DNA of 64,000 nt from Candidatus Lernaella stagnicola. Its GTDB lineage: Bacteria > Lernaellota > Lernaellaia > Lernaellales > Lernaellaceae. Where the stretch lies: the NCBI GenBank assembly GCA_030765525.1, contig JAVCCK010000010.1, forward strand, positions 124,001-188,000. Reading direction: 5' to 3'. This document shows, piece after piece, positions 34,866-43,237 of this stretch. How positions within the stretch are numbered: the first letter of the stretch is position 1; every line of letters starts with the position of its first letter. Both the position numbers and the translations under genes were made by a program. A model generated the notes under the pieces. That model saw only the letters and a program-made list of their open reading frames with translations, searched no databases and had not been told where the DNA came from.

Positions 34866-36523
34866 CACGATTCCACCTTGTGGGCGACGATGCGAAAGCC
34901 GGTGCTTTCCGCGGGCCGCCGGAGCGCGCGCCGTCGCTTGCGGGCGGCGAGCCGGGCATACAACGAGAGGCTGAACGCGCCGAGCAGGTCGAACCACGGG
35001 GCCGCCGGGGTATCGACGACGATGGGTTCCTCGCGATCGACGCGGAATCCGGATTGGCGCAACAGGGCGTAGAGGCCGTCGCGGGTGTACTCAATTTGGT
35101 GCGTCACGTCGGCGAAGAACGGCAGGCCGACGCGGCGAAAGCGCCTTTTCCACGGCGTGTCGGCGTTGGGCGCGGTCAGCAGCAACACGGCGTCGGTTTT
35201 CATCACGCGGCGGATTTCGGCGAGCAGATGATGGTGGTCGTCGAGGTGCTCGATCACGTCGAAGGCCAGGACGCGGTCGAACACGCCTTCGGCAAAGGGG
35301 AAGCGGCGGTTGGCGTCGGCTTCGATGACCGTCGCTTGTTTGTCGCCCTCCCAACCGAGCCGAAAACGGGCGTGGCCCAACGCTTTCGGATCCACGTCCA
35401 TACCCACAACGGTCAGCCCCTGCCGCGCGGTGAAGTGCGTGTGCGCGCCGACGTTGCAGCCCACATCCAGCGCCAGGCTGCCGCCCTCCAAATCGCCCGC
35501 GTACCAGTAGTGGTCGCGCGATTCGGGCAGCAAATGTTTCGGGTGCAGGAGTTTGGGGTGCTTGCGCGTGAGCACGACGACCCGCGGCGCCAGCCGTCCG
35601 GCCATCGACCCGCCTAGTCGCAGCGCGCGCCATGCCGTCCGCTGCAGCAAGCGAATCCCGACCCGCCCCGCTTTGGTGGGTTCGATACCCCGCGAACCGG
35701 CGTAACGCCCCAGATTGATCGCCAGCCGGCGGCGGACCGCGACAATCAGCCAACGCCACGAGTCGCCGCGACGCATGACCGTCCATTTGTCGTAGGCCGA
35801 CCCGGCCAACAGGTCCCACATCAAGCGATGAACGCGGTAGCGCGGATTGTGCGGGTCGATCATTTCGCGCGCGGCGGCCTCGCCGTGAAAGCGGCGGAGC
35901 AGTTGCGCCGGGGTTTCGTTGTGGCTGTGGTAGCAGGCCGCGTCCGGCGCGTAGACCAGGCGTCGCCCAAGGCCCAAACGACGCCGCGCCCACAGCACGT
36001 CTTCGGAATACGGCAGCGTTTCGTCGAAGGGCTCAGCCTCCCACGCGCTGCGACGCACGCAACTGTTGGCGTTAGAGAAGCCCGGCAGCCGACCATCGAA
36101 AAGAAAGCGTCGCTCGGTGCCGTACTGGCGCAGCAAGCCGCGGCGATCAAAGGGATTGCAGTCGGTGTGCGGCAGCGTCTTGCCGACCACGCCGTCCACG
36201 AGCGGATCGGTAAAGGGACGCGCCAGGTTGCGCAGCCAATGCCGATCGAGCGGGCGGGCGTGCGCCGATAGGCTCGCGACCAAGGGGGCGGTGGCGGCGG
36301 CAAAGCCGAGATTGAGCGCGCGGCCGTACGAGAATTCGGCCTTTTCTATTTGGACCAGCTTCGCCGGGAACCCGCCGACGATCTCCAGCGTGCCGTCGGT
36401 GCTGCCGGAGTCGACGACGATCACCTCGGGCTCGATGTCGCGCTGGTCGAAAACGGCGCGCAGGGTATCGGCCACGTGCGCCGCTTCGTTGTAGGTGCGA
36501 ATGACGACACTAACCTTCGTCAA
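34865..36523 (-). CDS. GT2 (rhamnosyltransferase-like) fused to class I SAM methyltransferase
   Basis: 552 residues from a TTG at 36523 (MTKVSVVIRTYNEA; GAGG ~10 bases upstream, start inside the end of the previous gene). Residues ~1-230 are a GT-A/GT2 domain: VSVVIRTYNEA, VVDSGSTDGTLEIV, SAHARPLDRHWL and SEDVLWARR, the style of rhamnosyl- or related transferases. After a ~100-residue helical linker, residues ~345-500 are a methyltransferase (ALDVGCNVGAHTHF, AFDVIEHLDDHHHLLAEI, LLLTAPNADTPW). One polypeptide may therefore add and methylate a sugar, a classic way to cap a chain. TTG start and overlap point to tight translational coupling. Confidence 0.85.
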   Translation of the reverse strand: MTKVSVVIRTYNEAAHVADTLRAVFDQRDIEPEVIVVDSGSTDGTLEIVGGFPAKLVQIEKAEFSYGRALNLGFAAATAPLVASLSAHARPLDRHWLRNLARPFTDPLVDGVVGKTLPHTDCNPFDRRGLLRQYGTERRFLFDGRLPGFSNANSCVRRSAWEAEPFDETLPYSEDVLWARRRLGLGRRLVYAPDAACYHSHNETPAQLLRRFHGEAAAREMIDPHNPRYRVHRLMWDLLAGSAYDKWTVMRRGDSWRWLIVAVRRRLAINLGRYAGSRGIEPTKAGRVGIRLLQRTAWRALRLGGSMAGRLAPRVVVLTRKHPKLLHPKHLLPESRDHYWYAGDLEGGSLALDVGCNVGAHTHFTARQGLTVVGMDVDPKALGHARFRLGWEGDKQATVIEADANRRFPFAEGVFDRVLAFDVIEHLDDHHHLLAEIRRVMKTDAVLLLTAPNADTPWKRRFRRVGLPFFADVTHQIEYTRDGLYALLRQSGFRVDREEPIVVDTPAAPWFDLLGAFSLSLYARLAARKRRRALRRPAESTGFRIVAHKVES

Positions 36524-37874
36524 CCGTTTTGTCCTCAGCCTGGGGGCGAACCTGCAGTGATACGTCCTTGAACCACACGCGGCCCACGGCTTTGTCTTCA
36601 CCCCCAAAACGCCGCAGTCGCACATGTAGCATCCGCAACCCGGCGGGTACGGTCAACTCGGTCTCCACGGTGACGAATTGCCCGTCGCTGACCGGCCAGG
36701 ATTTCGTGGGCCGACCGCCCACATAGCAGCGGGCCACCGCGGCAAAGATCTTCGCTTCGTAAGGATGCACGACCTCGACGCCGAAGGTTTCGTCGGGAAC
36801 GAAGCCGTCCACCTTGACCTCGGCGCGCAAGCGATATCGGGCGCCGGGTTCGACGGGTACGGCCTGCCGAACGTGGTACCAGTTGCCGGGTCCGCGGTGG
36901 AATACGACCCGCAACGCGCCGCCGTCCGCATCGGTCTCGCGGATGGTCTCCACGCCGGGCACCTTCGTTTCGCGCCACGGGTGCAGCAGCCTGGCCGAAT
37001 CGGCCGTGAAGTCGCCGTCGGCCACCGCCTCGCCGGGCGCTTGATCCAACGGCGTTTGATTGTGATACGCCAAGGTGCGCGCCCAGGCATCGGCCGCCGC
37101 GTCGAAACGCCATTGCGCGAAGAGGTAATCCGCCAGTCGCCGCCACGCGTCGGGCCGGTCGGGGATCGCCTTGCCCACCAACGGCATGGCTTCCGGATGA
37201 CCCAAGAGCCGCCCGGCCACGTGTTCGATGCCGTCGAGCTTGAAGCGCAAGGACCGCCAGTAACAACGCACCGCGAACGTGTTGTCGTTGTGTTCGAGGG
37301 CCAAGTCGCCCGCGGCGCGCCACAAGCGGGGATCGTCGGGATCGTAGGCAAGGCCCTTTTCCAACGCGGGCCGCCATTGTTGATCCCACCCGGTTGCGGA
37401 ATCGGGCGCGAGGGCGATTTCAGCCGCGACCCGCCACACGCGGGCGCCGGAGATGATTTGGTTGGCCGCGATGGCACGGTCATAAGCGGCGATGGCGGCG
37501 CGCAGCATTAAGGTTCGATGCGCCTTGCTTTGCGCGTCGAGTTCGAGCCCGAGGCTCTCCACCAAACGCTGCCGCACCAGCAACGTGGGCGTAACATCGG
37601 CCACGGCGAGGCGATGCAGGTTTCGGCCGAGGTGATACCAAAGGTCGGCGTCCCGCGGCGTGCTTTGAAGGGCATTGAGCAAGCGTCCGATTTCGTGAGC
37701 GAGTTGGCGATCGGACAAGGTGTTGGCGTTGGCGCGAACGGCCCGGCGCTGCATCGCAACATCGTGCTCCGCCGCGGCGCTGTCCAGGGTGAACAACACC
37801 TTCGCGGCCAACAGGACAAAAAGCGTCGCGCTGATCAGCAATACGGCCACCGCTCGCGGAGTTACGCGCGTCAT
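36510..37874 (-). CDS. Membrane-anchored TPR-like protein with C-terminal carbohydrate-binding-type domain
   Basis: 454 residues. One N-terminal transmembrane segment (~9-29) places the rest in the periplasm. Residues ~55-275 are helical with TPR-like pairs (ADLWYHLGRNLHRLA, DDPRLWRAAGDLALEHND, PDAWRRLADYLFAQW). Residues ~285-445 are a beta-sandwich of the CBM4/9 type (GGALRVVFHRGPGNWYHVRQ, YRLRAEVKVDG, MLHVRLRRFGGED). Similar TPR proteins accompany O-antigen ligase-like proteins in exopolysaccharide loci. It begins with an ATGA overlap to the ligase-like gene, so it may present the growing polymer to that protein. The function is inferred from context. Confidence 0.7.
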   Translation of the reverse strand: MTRVTPRAVAVLLISATLFVLLAAKVLFTLDSAAAEHDVAMQRRAVRANANTLSDRQLAHEIGRLLNALQSTPRDADLWYHLGRNLHRLAVADVTPTLLVRQRLVESLGLELDAQSKAHRTLMLRAAIAAYDRAIAANQIISGARVWRVAAEIALAPDSATGWDQQWRPALEKGLAYDPDDPRLWRAAGDLALEHNDNTFAVRCYWRSLRFKLDGIEHVAGRLLGHPEAMPLVGKAIPDRPDAWRRLADYLFAQWRFDAAADAWARTLAYHNQTPLDQAPGEAVADGDFTADSARLLHPWRETKVPGVETIRETDADGGALRVVFHRGPGNWYHVRQAVPVEPGARYRLRAEVKVDGFVPDETFGVEVVHPYEAKIFAAVARCYVGGRPTKSWPVSDGQFVTVETELTVPAGLRMLHVRLRRFGGEDKAVGRVWFKDVSLQVRPQAEDKTVDEG

Positions 37875-39241
37875 CGCGTCATCCTCCGGTTGCCGGCCAG
37901 GTAGGCCACACCCAGCAGGGCGAATAAGCAGATGCGCACGCCGGGGATTTGCAGCGGGAAATCCACGAGGCTATGGAACAACACCGCCACCACGCCAGCG
38001 ATTGCGCCGACGGTCATGGACCGCGCGAAGTTGCTGCGTCGGCCGGCGAACGCGCGAGTGGCGGCGAGCAAAGTCCAGAACAAAGCTGCGGCGAAAGCCA
38101 ACAAGCCCGCGAGGCCGGTTTCGGCCAGGAGTTGAATCGGGTCGCTGTGGGCCGCGTTGTAGCGCACGAGAATGCCGGTATCGGGGATGAGGCGGAAATG
38201 ATCTTCGAAGGTGCCGGCACCGACGCCGAAAAGCGGACCGTGCGCGGCCACGCGTAACCCGACGAGCCATGCCGCGGGGCGGGCATCGGCGGTTTGCACC
38301 TCTTCGGGTAATTGCGCGAAGCGGTCGACGATCGGCTCCCGGCTTACCCACACGGCCATGGCGACGGTCAACACGGCGATCAGGGCGATCATGATATCGA
38401 AGGCCTTGCGCTGCTTGCGACCCACCAGCCACCAGGCGACCGGCAGCCCGGCGATCACCACGCTGGCCAGGCCGCCCCGGCTTTTCGAGAGCACCAAGCC
38501 GAGCATACAGATCGCCGCGAGAAAGAGCACCATCACGAGACGTTCGATTTGCCCTTCTTGGCGTTCGGCGGTGGCGATTTTGCCGCGGCGGTACAGCCCG
38601 AGAGCCAACCCCGCGCCCAGTCCCAGGGCCATGAAGGCGGCGAAGTGGTTTCGGTTGATGAAGGTTCCGGTCACGCAGCCTCGGTACGCGAGCTTCGGCA
38701 GGTTCCACACCATCTCGCGGCCGGTGATGGTTTCCACCAAGCCGTAGAGCGCGGTCAGCGCCGCCAGGAAGAATACGACGCCGAGCAAACGGCGTATCTG
38801 ACCGCGCATGTCGTAGCGCAGGGTGACGGCGGCAAAGACCGCTACCGGCGGTATCCACGAAATCAGCGCCCACAACGTCGCCTCGGGGTTCGGCGTCAGG
38901 CGGGACCACGCGCCTTCGGCGGGCCAGCCCGCCAACCACGTGACGACGGCCGAGGGCAAAGGAATTAACTGCACGATATGTACGAGGCCGAAAGCGGCGA
39001 ACAAGACCAACGCGGGCCAGGGTTCCGTGTAGACCAGCTTGCGACGCGAGACGGCCTGCGGCGCGCCATGCCGCCATCGTTCGAAAAGCACGAGCGCCAA
39101 AAGCGCCACGCCGAACAGATTGATGAGGCTGCTGAATAATCGACTTTTGCCGCCGAAGGCCAGGACGGAGAAAACAACCAGGGCCAGAACCAGGGCCTCG
39201 GTCAAGGCGGCAACAGCCCGCTCGCGCTCGTTGCGGACCAC
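37871..39241 (-). CDS. O-antigen ligase/polymerase-like membrane protein (second copy)
   Basis: 456 residues with ~11 hydrophobic helices. Wzy_C/WaaL signature elements are present: FINRNHFAAFMALGLG, LVLSKSRGGLASVVIAG, GVGAGTFEDHF and the periplasmic AAHSDPIQLLAETGLAG with the conserved His. The start is GTG 39241, with GGGGAG ten bases upstream spanning the epimerase end, seven bases from its stop. It is followed by the TPR/CBM protein with an ATGA overlap. Together with the protein at 26358 the locus has two members of this family, possibly one polymerase and one ligase. Confidence 0.87.
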   Translation of the reverse strand: MVRNERERAVAALTEALVLALVVFSVLAFGGKSRLFSSLINLFGVALLALVLFERWRHGAPQAVSRRKLVYTEPWPALVLFAAFGLVHIVQLIPLPSAVVTWLAGWPAEGAWSRLTPNPEATLWALISWIPPVAVFAAVTLRYDMRGQIRRLLGVVFFLAALTALYGLVETITGREMVWNLPKLAYRGCVTGTFINRNHFAAFMALGLGAGLALGLYRRGKIATAERQEGQIERLVMVLFLAAICMLGLVLSKSRGGLASVVIAGLPVAWWLVGRKQRKAFDIMIALIAVLTVAMAVWVSREPIVDRFAQLPEEVQTADARPAAWLVGLRVAAHGPLFGVGAGTFEDHFRLIPDTGILVRYNAAHSDPIQLLAETGLAGLLAFAAALFWTLLAATRAFAGRRSNFARSMTVGAIAGVVAVLFHSLVDFPLQIPGVRICLFALLGVAYLAGNRRMTR

Positions 39242-39248
39242 GGCGCGG

Positions 39249-40172
39249 TTACTCCCCGCCGATCAGCCACCGGACGGTTTTGGCCAAGCCGTCAGCCAGC
39301 GAGACCTGGGGCTGATAGCGCAATTCCTGCGCGGCCGCCTCAATGGACGCGACGCTGTGACGCACATCGCCCGGCCGCGGGTCGGTAAAGACCGGGTCCG
39401 CGCGGCGGCCGAAGGCATTGCCGATGAGTTCAAGCAACTGCAGCAAGTCGGTTTGTTCGCCGCGCGCGACATTGAACACGCGTCCGGCGGGGTCGGTCGT
39501 TTCCATCGCCGCCAGGTTCGCGGCCACGGCGTCGTCGATGTAGACAAAATCGCGGGTTTGTCGGCCATCGCCGTAAATCGTCGGCGGCTGCTGCCCGTGG
39601 AGTTTGGCCACAAAAATCGGGATGGCGGCCGCATAGGGGCTATTCGGATCTTGGCGCGGGCCGAAGATATTGAAATAGCGCAGGCTGATCGTGTCCATGC
39701 CGTAGACGTCGTGATAGAGCTTCAAATACTGCTCGCCGATGATCTTGTGCAGCGCGTAGGGGCTCAGCGGCCGCAAGGGTGAGGACTCGCTTTTGGGCAG
39801 CGACGGTTCGTCGCCGTACACCGCCGCACTGGAGGCGAAGACGAAGCGCTCCACGCCCGCCTGCCGCGCTTTTTCCAGCACGTTGACGGTGCCCTCGACG
39901 TTGACGGAGTGGGTGCCGGCGGGATCGGCGATGGTTTGCGGCACGCTGATCGCCGCCGCCTGATGGAACACGACCCGCACGCCGACCATTGCCCGTTCCA
40001 CATCCGTTTCGCTGCGGATATCGCCGACGACGATTTCGGCATCGACTCCCGAGAGGTTATCGCGCTTACCCGACGAGAGGTTGTCGAGCACTCGCACGTG
40101 ACTGCCGCGCTTTTCCAGAGCCCGCACGATGTGCGAACCGATGAATCCCGCGCCGCCGGTCACCAAGATCAT
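39249..40172 (-). CDS. NAD-dependent sugar-nucleotide epimerase/dehydratase (SDR, GalE-like)
   Basis: 307 residues, the usual length of extended SDR sugar-nucleotide enzymes. The NAD motif GGAGFIGS (6-13) opens the protein. The catalytic YALHK provides the Tyr-x3-Lys pair, with the partner Ser in FASSAAVYG. SLRYFNIFGPRQDP and TRDFVYIDDAV are typical of UDP-glucose/UDP-GlcNAc 4-epimerases. It likely supplies a precursor (UDP-Gal, UDP-GalNAc or UDP-GalA type) for the glycosyltransferases in this locus. It overlaps the wzc-like gene (ATGA). Confidence 0.93.
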   Translation of the reverse strand: MILVTGGAGFIGSHIVRALEKRGSHVRVLDNLSSGKRDNLSGVDAEIVVGDIRSETDVERAMVGVRVVFHQAAAISVPQTIADPAGTHSVNVEGTVNVLEKARQAGVERFVFASSAAVYGDEPSLPKSESSPLRPLSPYALHKIIGEQYLKLYHDVYGMDTISLRYFNIFGPRQDPNSPYAAAIPIFVAKLHGQQPPTIYGDGRQTRDFVYIDDAVAANLAAMETTDPAGRVFNVARGEQTDLLQLLELIGNAFGRRADPVFTDPRPGDVRHSVASIEAAAQELRYQPQVSLADGLAKTVRWLIGGE

Positions 40173-42334
40173 GTGGGATCCTCTGTCTCGCTGGTATTTT
40201 CGCGCCGGCGGCGGACCCGCTTGCGCACCACCTTCTCTTCGCCGTTCACTTCGTCTTCTTCACGCGAGCGGTAGTGATAGTAGTAGTAGTAATAGCGGTA
40301 TCCGGCGCTGCGGATGTTGAAGTCGTTGAGCACGGTGCCCAGAATGCTGGCGCTCACATCGCCCAGTTGCCGCGCGGCCTTGCTGATGATTTCGCTGGTC
40401 GTTTTTCCCGCCTTGGCGATCAATACGACGCCGTCGACAATTTTGGACATCACGACCGCGTCGGTAACCGCGACGACCGGCGGGGAGTCGAAGAGCACGA
40501 GGTCGTACGATTCGGCCAGTTCGAGGCCCAACTCCAGCATGCGCGGCGTACCCAGCAACTCCGACGGGTTCGGCGGAATGGGCCCGCAAGGAATGAGATC
40601 GACGCCGGGCACTTCGGTGTGAACGATGACATCTTCGATCGCGGCCTCTCCCATGATCAGGTTCGTCAAACCGCGTTTCCGACTGACTTTGAAGGCACGG
40701 TGCAGACGGGGGCGGCGCAAGTCGGAGTCGACGATCAGCACGCGTTTGCCGCCTTGCGCGAAAATGATGCCCAAGTTGATAACGGCGGTGGACTTGCCTT
40801 CCTGGGGTCCGGCGGAGGTGACCAGGAGGCGCTTGAGTTCCTTGCCGGCGCTGGAGAATGTGATGTTCGTGCGAATTGACCGCACGCTTTCGGTGATGGA
40901 ACTTTTCGGGAAGCGGTGGCTGAACAGTTCGTCGGGCACGGTTTCGTCATCGGTGGCGAAACTCGGGATGATGCCGAGGAAGGGCACTTCGACGGTGCGT
41001 TCGAGGTCTTCGCCGCTCTTGATCGTGGTGTCGAGGAATTCCAGGACGAAAGCCAGGCCGACGCCGCCCATCAGGCCGAGTAACGCGCCGAGCAGCACGT
41101 TGACCTTGCGCCGCGGGCGGACCGGCACGGGGCGTTCGGGCTCGCGGGCTTCTTCGATCAAGCGCACGTTGTTGCTGATATCCGGCAGGGACCTAGTGAT
41201 TTCCGTTTCTTTTTGTCGTTTCTGAATTTCGTCGAAGAGCAAACCTTCCGAGGAGGCTTCGCGCTGCATTGCGCGGAACTGGATTTCCAGGCCGGAGAGC
41301 GCCAGCGCCTCTTTTTTGGCGCCGTCGAGTTCGGTGTTGAGCTTTTTCTCTCGCGCCAAGTCGATGGAGTACGTCGCCTGTAGGCTCAAAATAATGTTAC
41401 CGACCTCTTCGTCGATGCGTTTTTTCAGCTCGGTTTCCTGCTGCGCGAGTTTCTTGTATCCCGGGTGGTCGGGTTTCCATTTCGCGCCGGCTTTGCTGAT
41501 TTCCTTTTGCATCATCACGAGTTCGGCTTTGAGGTCTTGTATCAGCTTATTCTCGATCACCTCGGGAATCGCCAGCGATTTATCCTGCTTGCGGAACTGA
41601 ATCGCTTTTTGATAGCGCACCTGGCTGGTAATGCGCTTGCGCTGCGCCTGGGTTAGAGCATCGGACAAATCGCGCACGCGTTCGGCCACGATGTCCTGGC
41701 GCTCTTCAAAGGACACGATGTCGTGTTCGACGAGGAAATCGTGCAGTTCGGTTTCTTTTTCCCGCACGCGCTCGGTGCGCGTTAGCTGCTCCTCCCGCAG
41801 CCAAACCAGGGCTTTTTGGGCCGCGTCGGATTTGCGCCGGAAGTTTTCATACTGGTACACGCTCGCCAGCGCGTTGGCGATGTCCACGGCGGTTTTCATG
41901 TCGGTGAATTCGACGGTGAGGTTGACCAACTGGCTGCTTTTAACCGGCGCAACGCGGACAATGTTCGCCAAGTAGCGCGCGTGGCGGTCAGCGTCCATGC
42001 CCACGAAGGGCGGTTGTTGATCGAGGTCGAGGCGGTCGATAACTTTTTCCAGCACGGGTCGGCTGCGAATGATGCGGAATTGGGTTTCGTAGTATTCCTT
42101 GGACGCCCAATAGTTTTGCGCGCCGAGGGCGATGACTTCCTTGAAGCCGACGATGTTGGGCGCTTCGGATTCGATTTGAATGACCGCGGTGGCGCTGTAG
42201 ATGTCGGCCTGGAGCAAGGTGGCGATCGTGACGACCACGGTCACGACGAGGAAAAACGCGGCAATGGTCCACCGGCGCTTGAGCAGAATCCGCCCAAGAT
42301 CACTCACAACGTTGCCGCGGTCGAGCAATGCCAC
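40169..42334 (-). CDS. wzc: Wzc-type chain-length determinant with BY-kinase domain
   Basis: 721 residues from GTG 42334 (AAGGA upstream). Two transmembrane helices (~22-42 and ~413-435) flank a Wzz-like coiled periplasmic region. The cytoplasmic end is a bacterial tyrosine kinase: Walker A SAGPQEGKSTAV, Walker A' VLIVDSDLRRPRLH, Walker B LVLFDSPPVV. Autophosphorylation and oligomer cycling control chain length and export with the OPX protein. The tail has an exceptional Tyr cluster (Tyr679, 681-686, 688) followed by a very basic stretch and an acidic end. It lies directly after the OPX gene. Confidence 0.95.
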   Translation of the reverse strand: MALLDRGNVVSDLGRILLKRRWTIAAFFLVVTVVVTIATLLQADIYSATAVIQIESEAPNIVGFKEVIALGAQNYWASKEYYETQFRIIRSRPVLEKVIDRLDLDQQPPFVGMDADRHARYLANIVRVAPVKSSQLVNLTVEFTDMKTAVDIANALASVYQYENFRRKSDAAQKALVWLREEQLTRTERVREKETELHDFLVEHDIVSFEERQDIVAERVRDLSDALTQAQRKRITSQVRYQKAIQFRKQDKSLAIPEVIENKLIQDLKAELVMMQKEISKAGAKWKPDHPGYKKLAQQETELKKRIDEEVGNIILSLQATYSIDLAREKKLNTELDGAKKEALALSGLEIQFRAMQREASSEGLLFDEIQKRQKETEITRSLPDISNNVRLIEEAREPERPVPVRPRRKVNVLLGALLGLMGGVGLAFVLEFLDTTIKSGEDLERTVEVPFLGIIPSFATDDETVPDELFSHRFPKSSITESVRSIRTNITFSSAGKELKRLLVTSAGPQEGKSTAVINLGIIFAQGGKRVLIVDSDLRRPRLHRAFKVSRKRGLTNLIMGEAAIEDVIVHTEVPGVDLIPCGPIPPNPSELLGTPRMLELGLELAESYDLVLFDSPPVVAVTDAVVMSKIVDGVVLIAKAGKTTSEIISKAARQLGDVSASILGTVLNDFNIRSAGYRYYYYYYHYRSREEDEVNGEEKVVRKRVRRRRENTSETEDPT

Positions 42335-42346
42335 GTCTTTGCTTCC

Positions 42347-43237
42347 TTAGAGAATCCGTCGTTTAACGAGGATGACGTCATCGGGCTGCAGCATGATATC
42401 CTTGCTGCGGTCCTTGAGCATCGCGCTGTATTTCACCTTAATACGCACTTCCTCGTTCTGTTCATTTTTTCGCGTCACGTAAATGCGGTTCGACGACATC
42501 TCGGTGGTGCCGCCGGCCAGCGAAATCGCCTGCAAGAGCGTCAGGCCTTCGGTGAACGGCACGCCGCCGGGTCGTTTGACTTCCCCTAACACATACACCT
42601 TTTTGATTTGCGGCACGTACACGACATCGCCGTCTTGCAAGACGTGATTCAGGGACATGTCGCCCTTGTCGAAGAGATCGTGGCCGTCGATGACCAACGG
42701 CGGCTGGATACCGACCGCTTTCAGCGCATCTTCGCTTTGGTCGCCTTGTTCGGCGAGCAGCGCGGATATTTCACTCTGCCGCGGGCCCGCGCCGCGCACC
42801 AGCAGGATCTTGCCCACCGGCCCAACGATGCCGCCGGCTTTGGAGATGATTTCCAGCACGGTGGTGGGGCCGGTCAAGGAGTAGAGCCCGGGGGTTTTCA
42901 CGTCGCCGAGTACGTAGACTTTCTTGGCGTGGAATTCCTTGATGGTGAGCGACACCTGCGGGTTGACCAGGAAGCGCTCGCCCAGGAGCGTTTCGAGTTT
43001 CTTTTCCGCTTCGCGTACGCCGAGACCGCCGATTTTCAATCGCTTGACGAGCGGATAGCGAATGTAACCGTCGGGCTGCACCGTGAGCGTGCGTTCGAGG
43101 TCGGCTTCGTCGTAGACGATAATGTGCACGACGTCGCCCTGGCCGATTTGGTAGTCGTCCTCGGCGGCCGTCACGACGGCGATCACCCAAAGGGATAGCA
43201 GCAGAACGATAAGGGCTAGCGGTGGCTTCCGTTTCAT
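42347..43237 (-). CDS. Polysaccharide export OPX protein (Wza-like, short class, no lipobox)
   Basis: 296 residues. A signal peptide is followed by a Poly_export/PES domain (YQIGQGDVVHIIVYDEADL) and two SLBB domains (KVYVLGDVKTPGLYSL, KVYVLGEVKRPGGVPF). Unlike E. coli Wza it has no lipobox cysteine and no extra C-terminal amphipathic helix, ending soon after the second SLBB at VILVKRRIL. It therefore fits the short OPX class that needs a separate beta-barrel porin to cross the outer membrane. That barrel is encoded just upstream: its stop and this start share one base (TAATG). Confidence 0.93.
   Translation of the reverse strand: MKRKPPLALIVLLLSLWVIAVVTAAEDDYQIGQGDVVHIIVYDEADLERTLTVQPDGYIRYPLVKRLKIGGLGVREAEKKLETLLGERFLVNPQVSLTIKEFHAKKVYVLGDVKTPGLYSLTGPTTVLEIISKAGGIVGPVGKILLVRGAGPRQSEISALLAEQGDQSEDALKAVGIQPPLVIDGHDLFDKGDMSLNHVLQDGDVVYVPQIKKVYVLGEVKRPGGVPFTEGLTLLQAISLAGGTTEMSSNRIYVTRKNEQNEEVRIKVKYSAMLKDRSKDIMLQPDDVILVKRRIL

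Noticed and set aside
34865-34997. A longer N-terminus for the triple GT4 protein (44 extra residues to 34997)
   Set aside because: The extension overlaps the methyltransferase gene, is Arg/Pro-rich shadow sequence, and the MHVALVTEYF start at 34865 has a good ribosome site and a TGATG junction.
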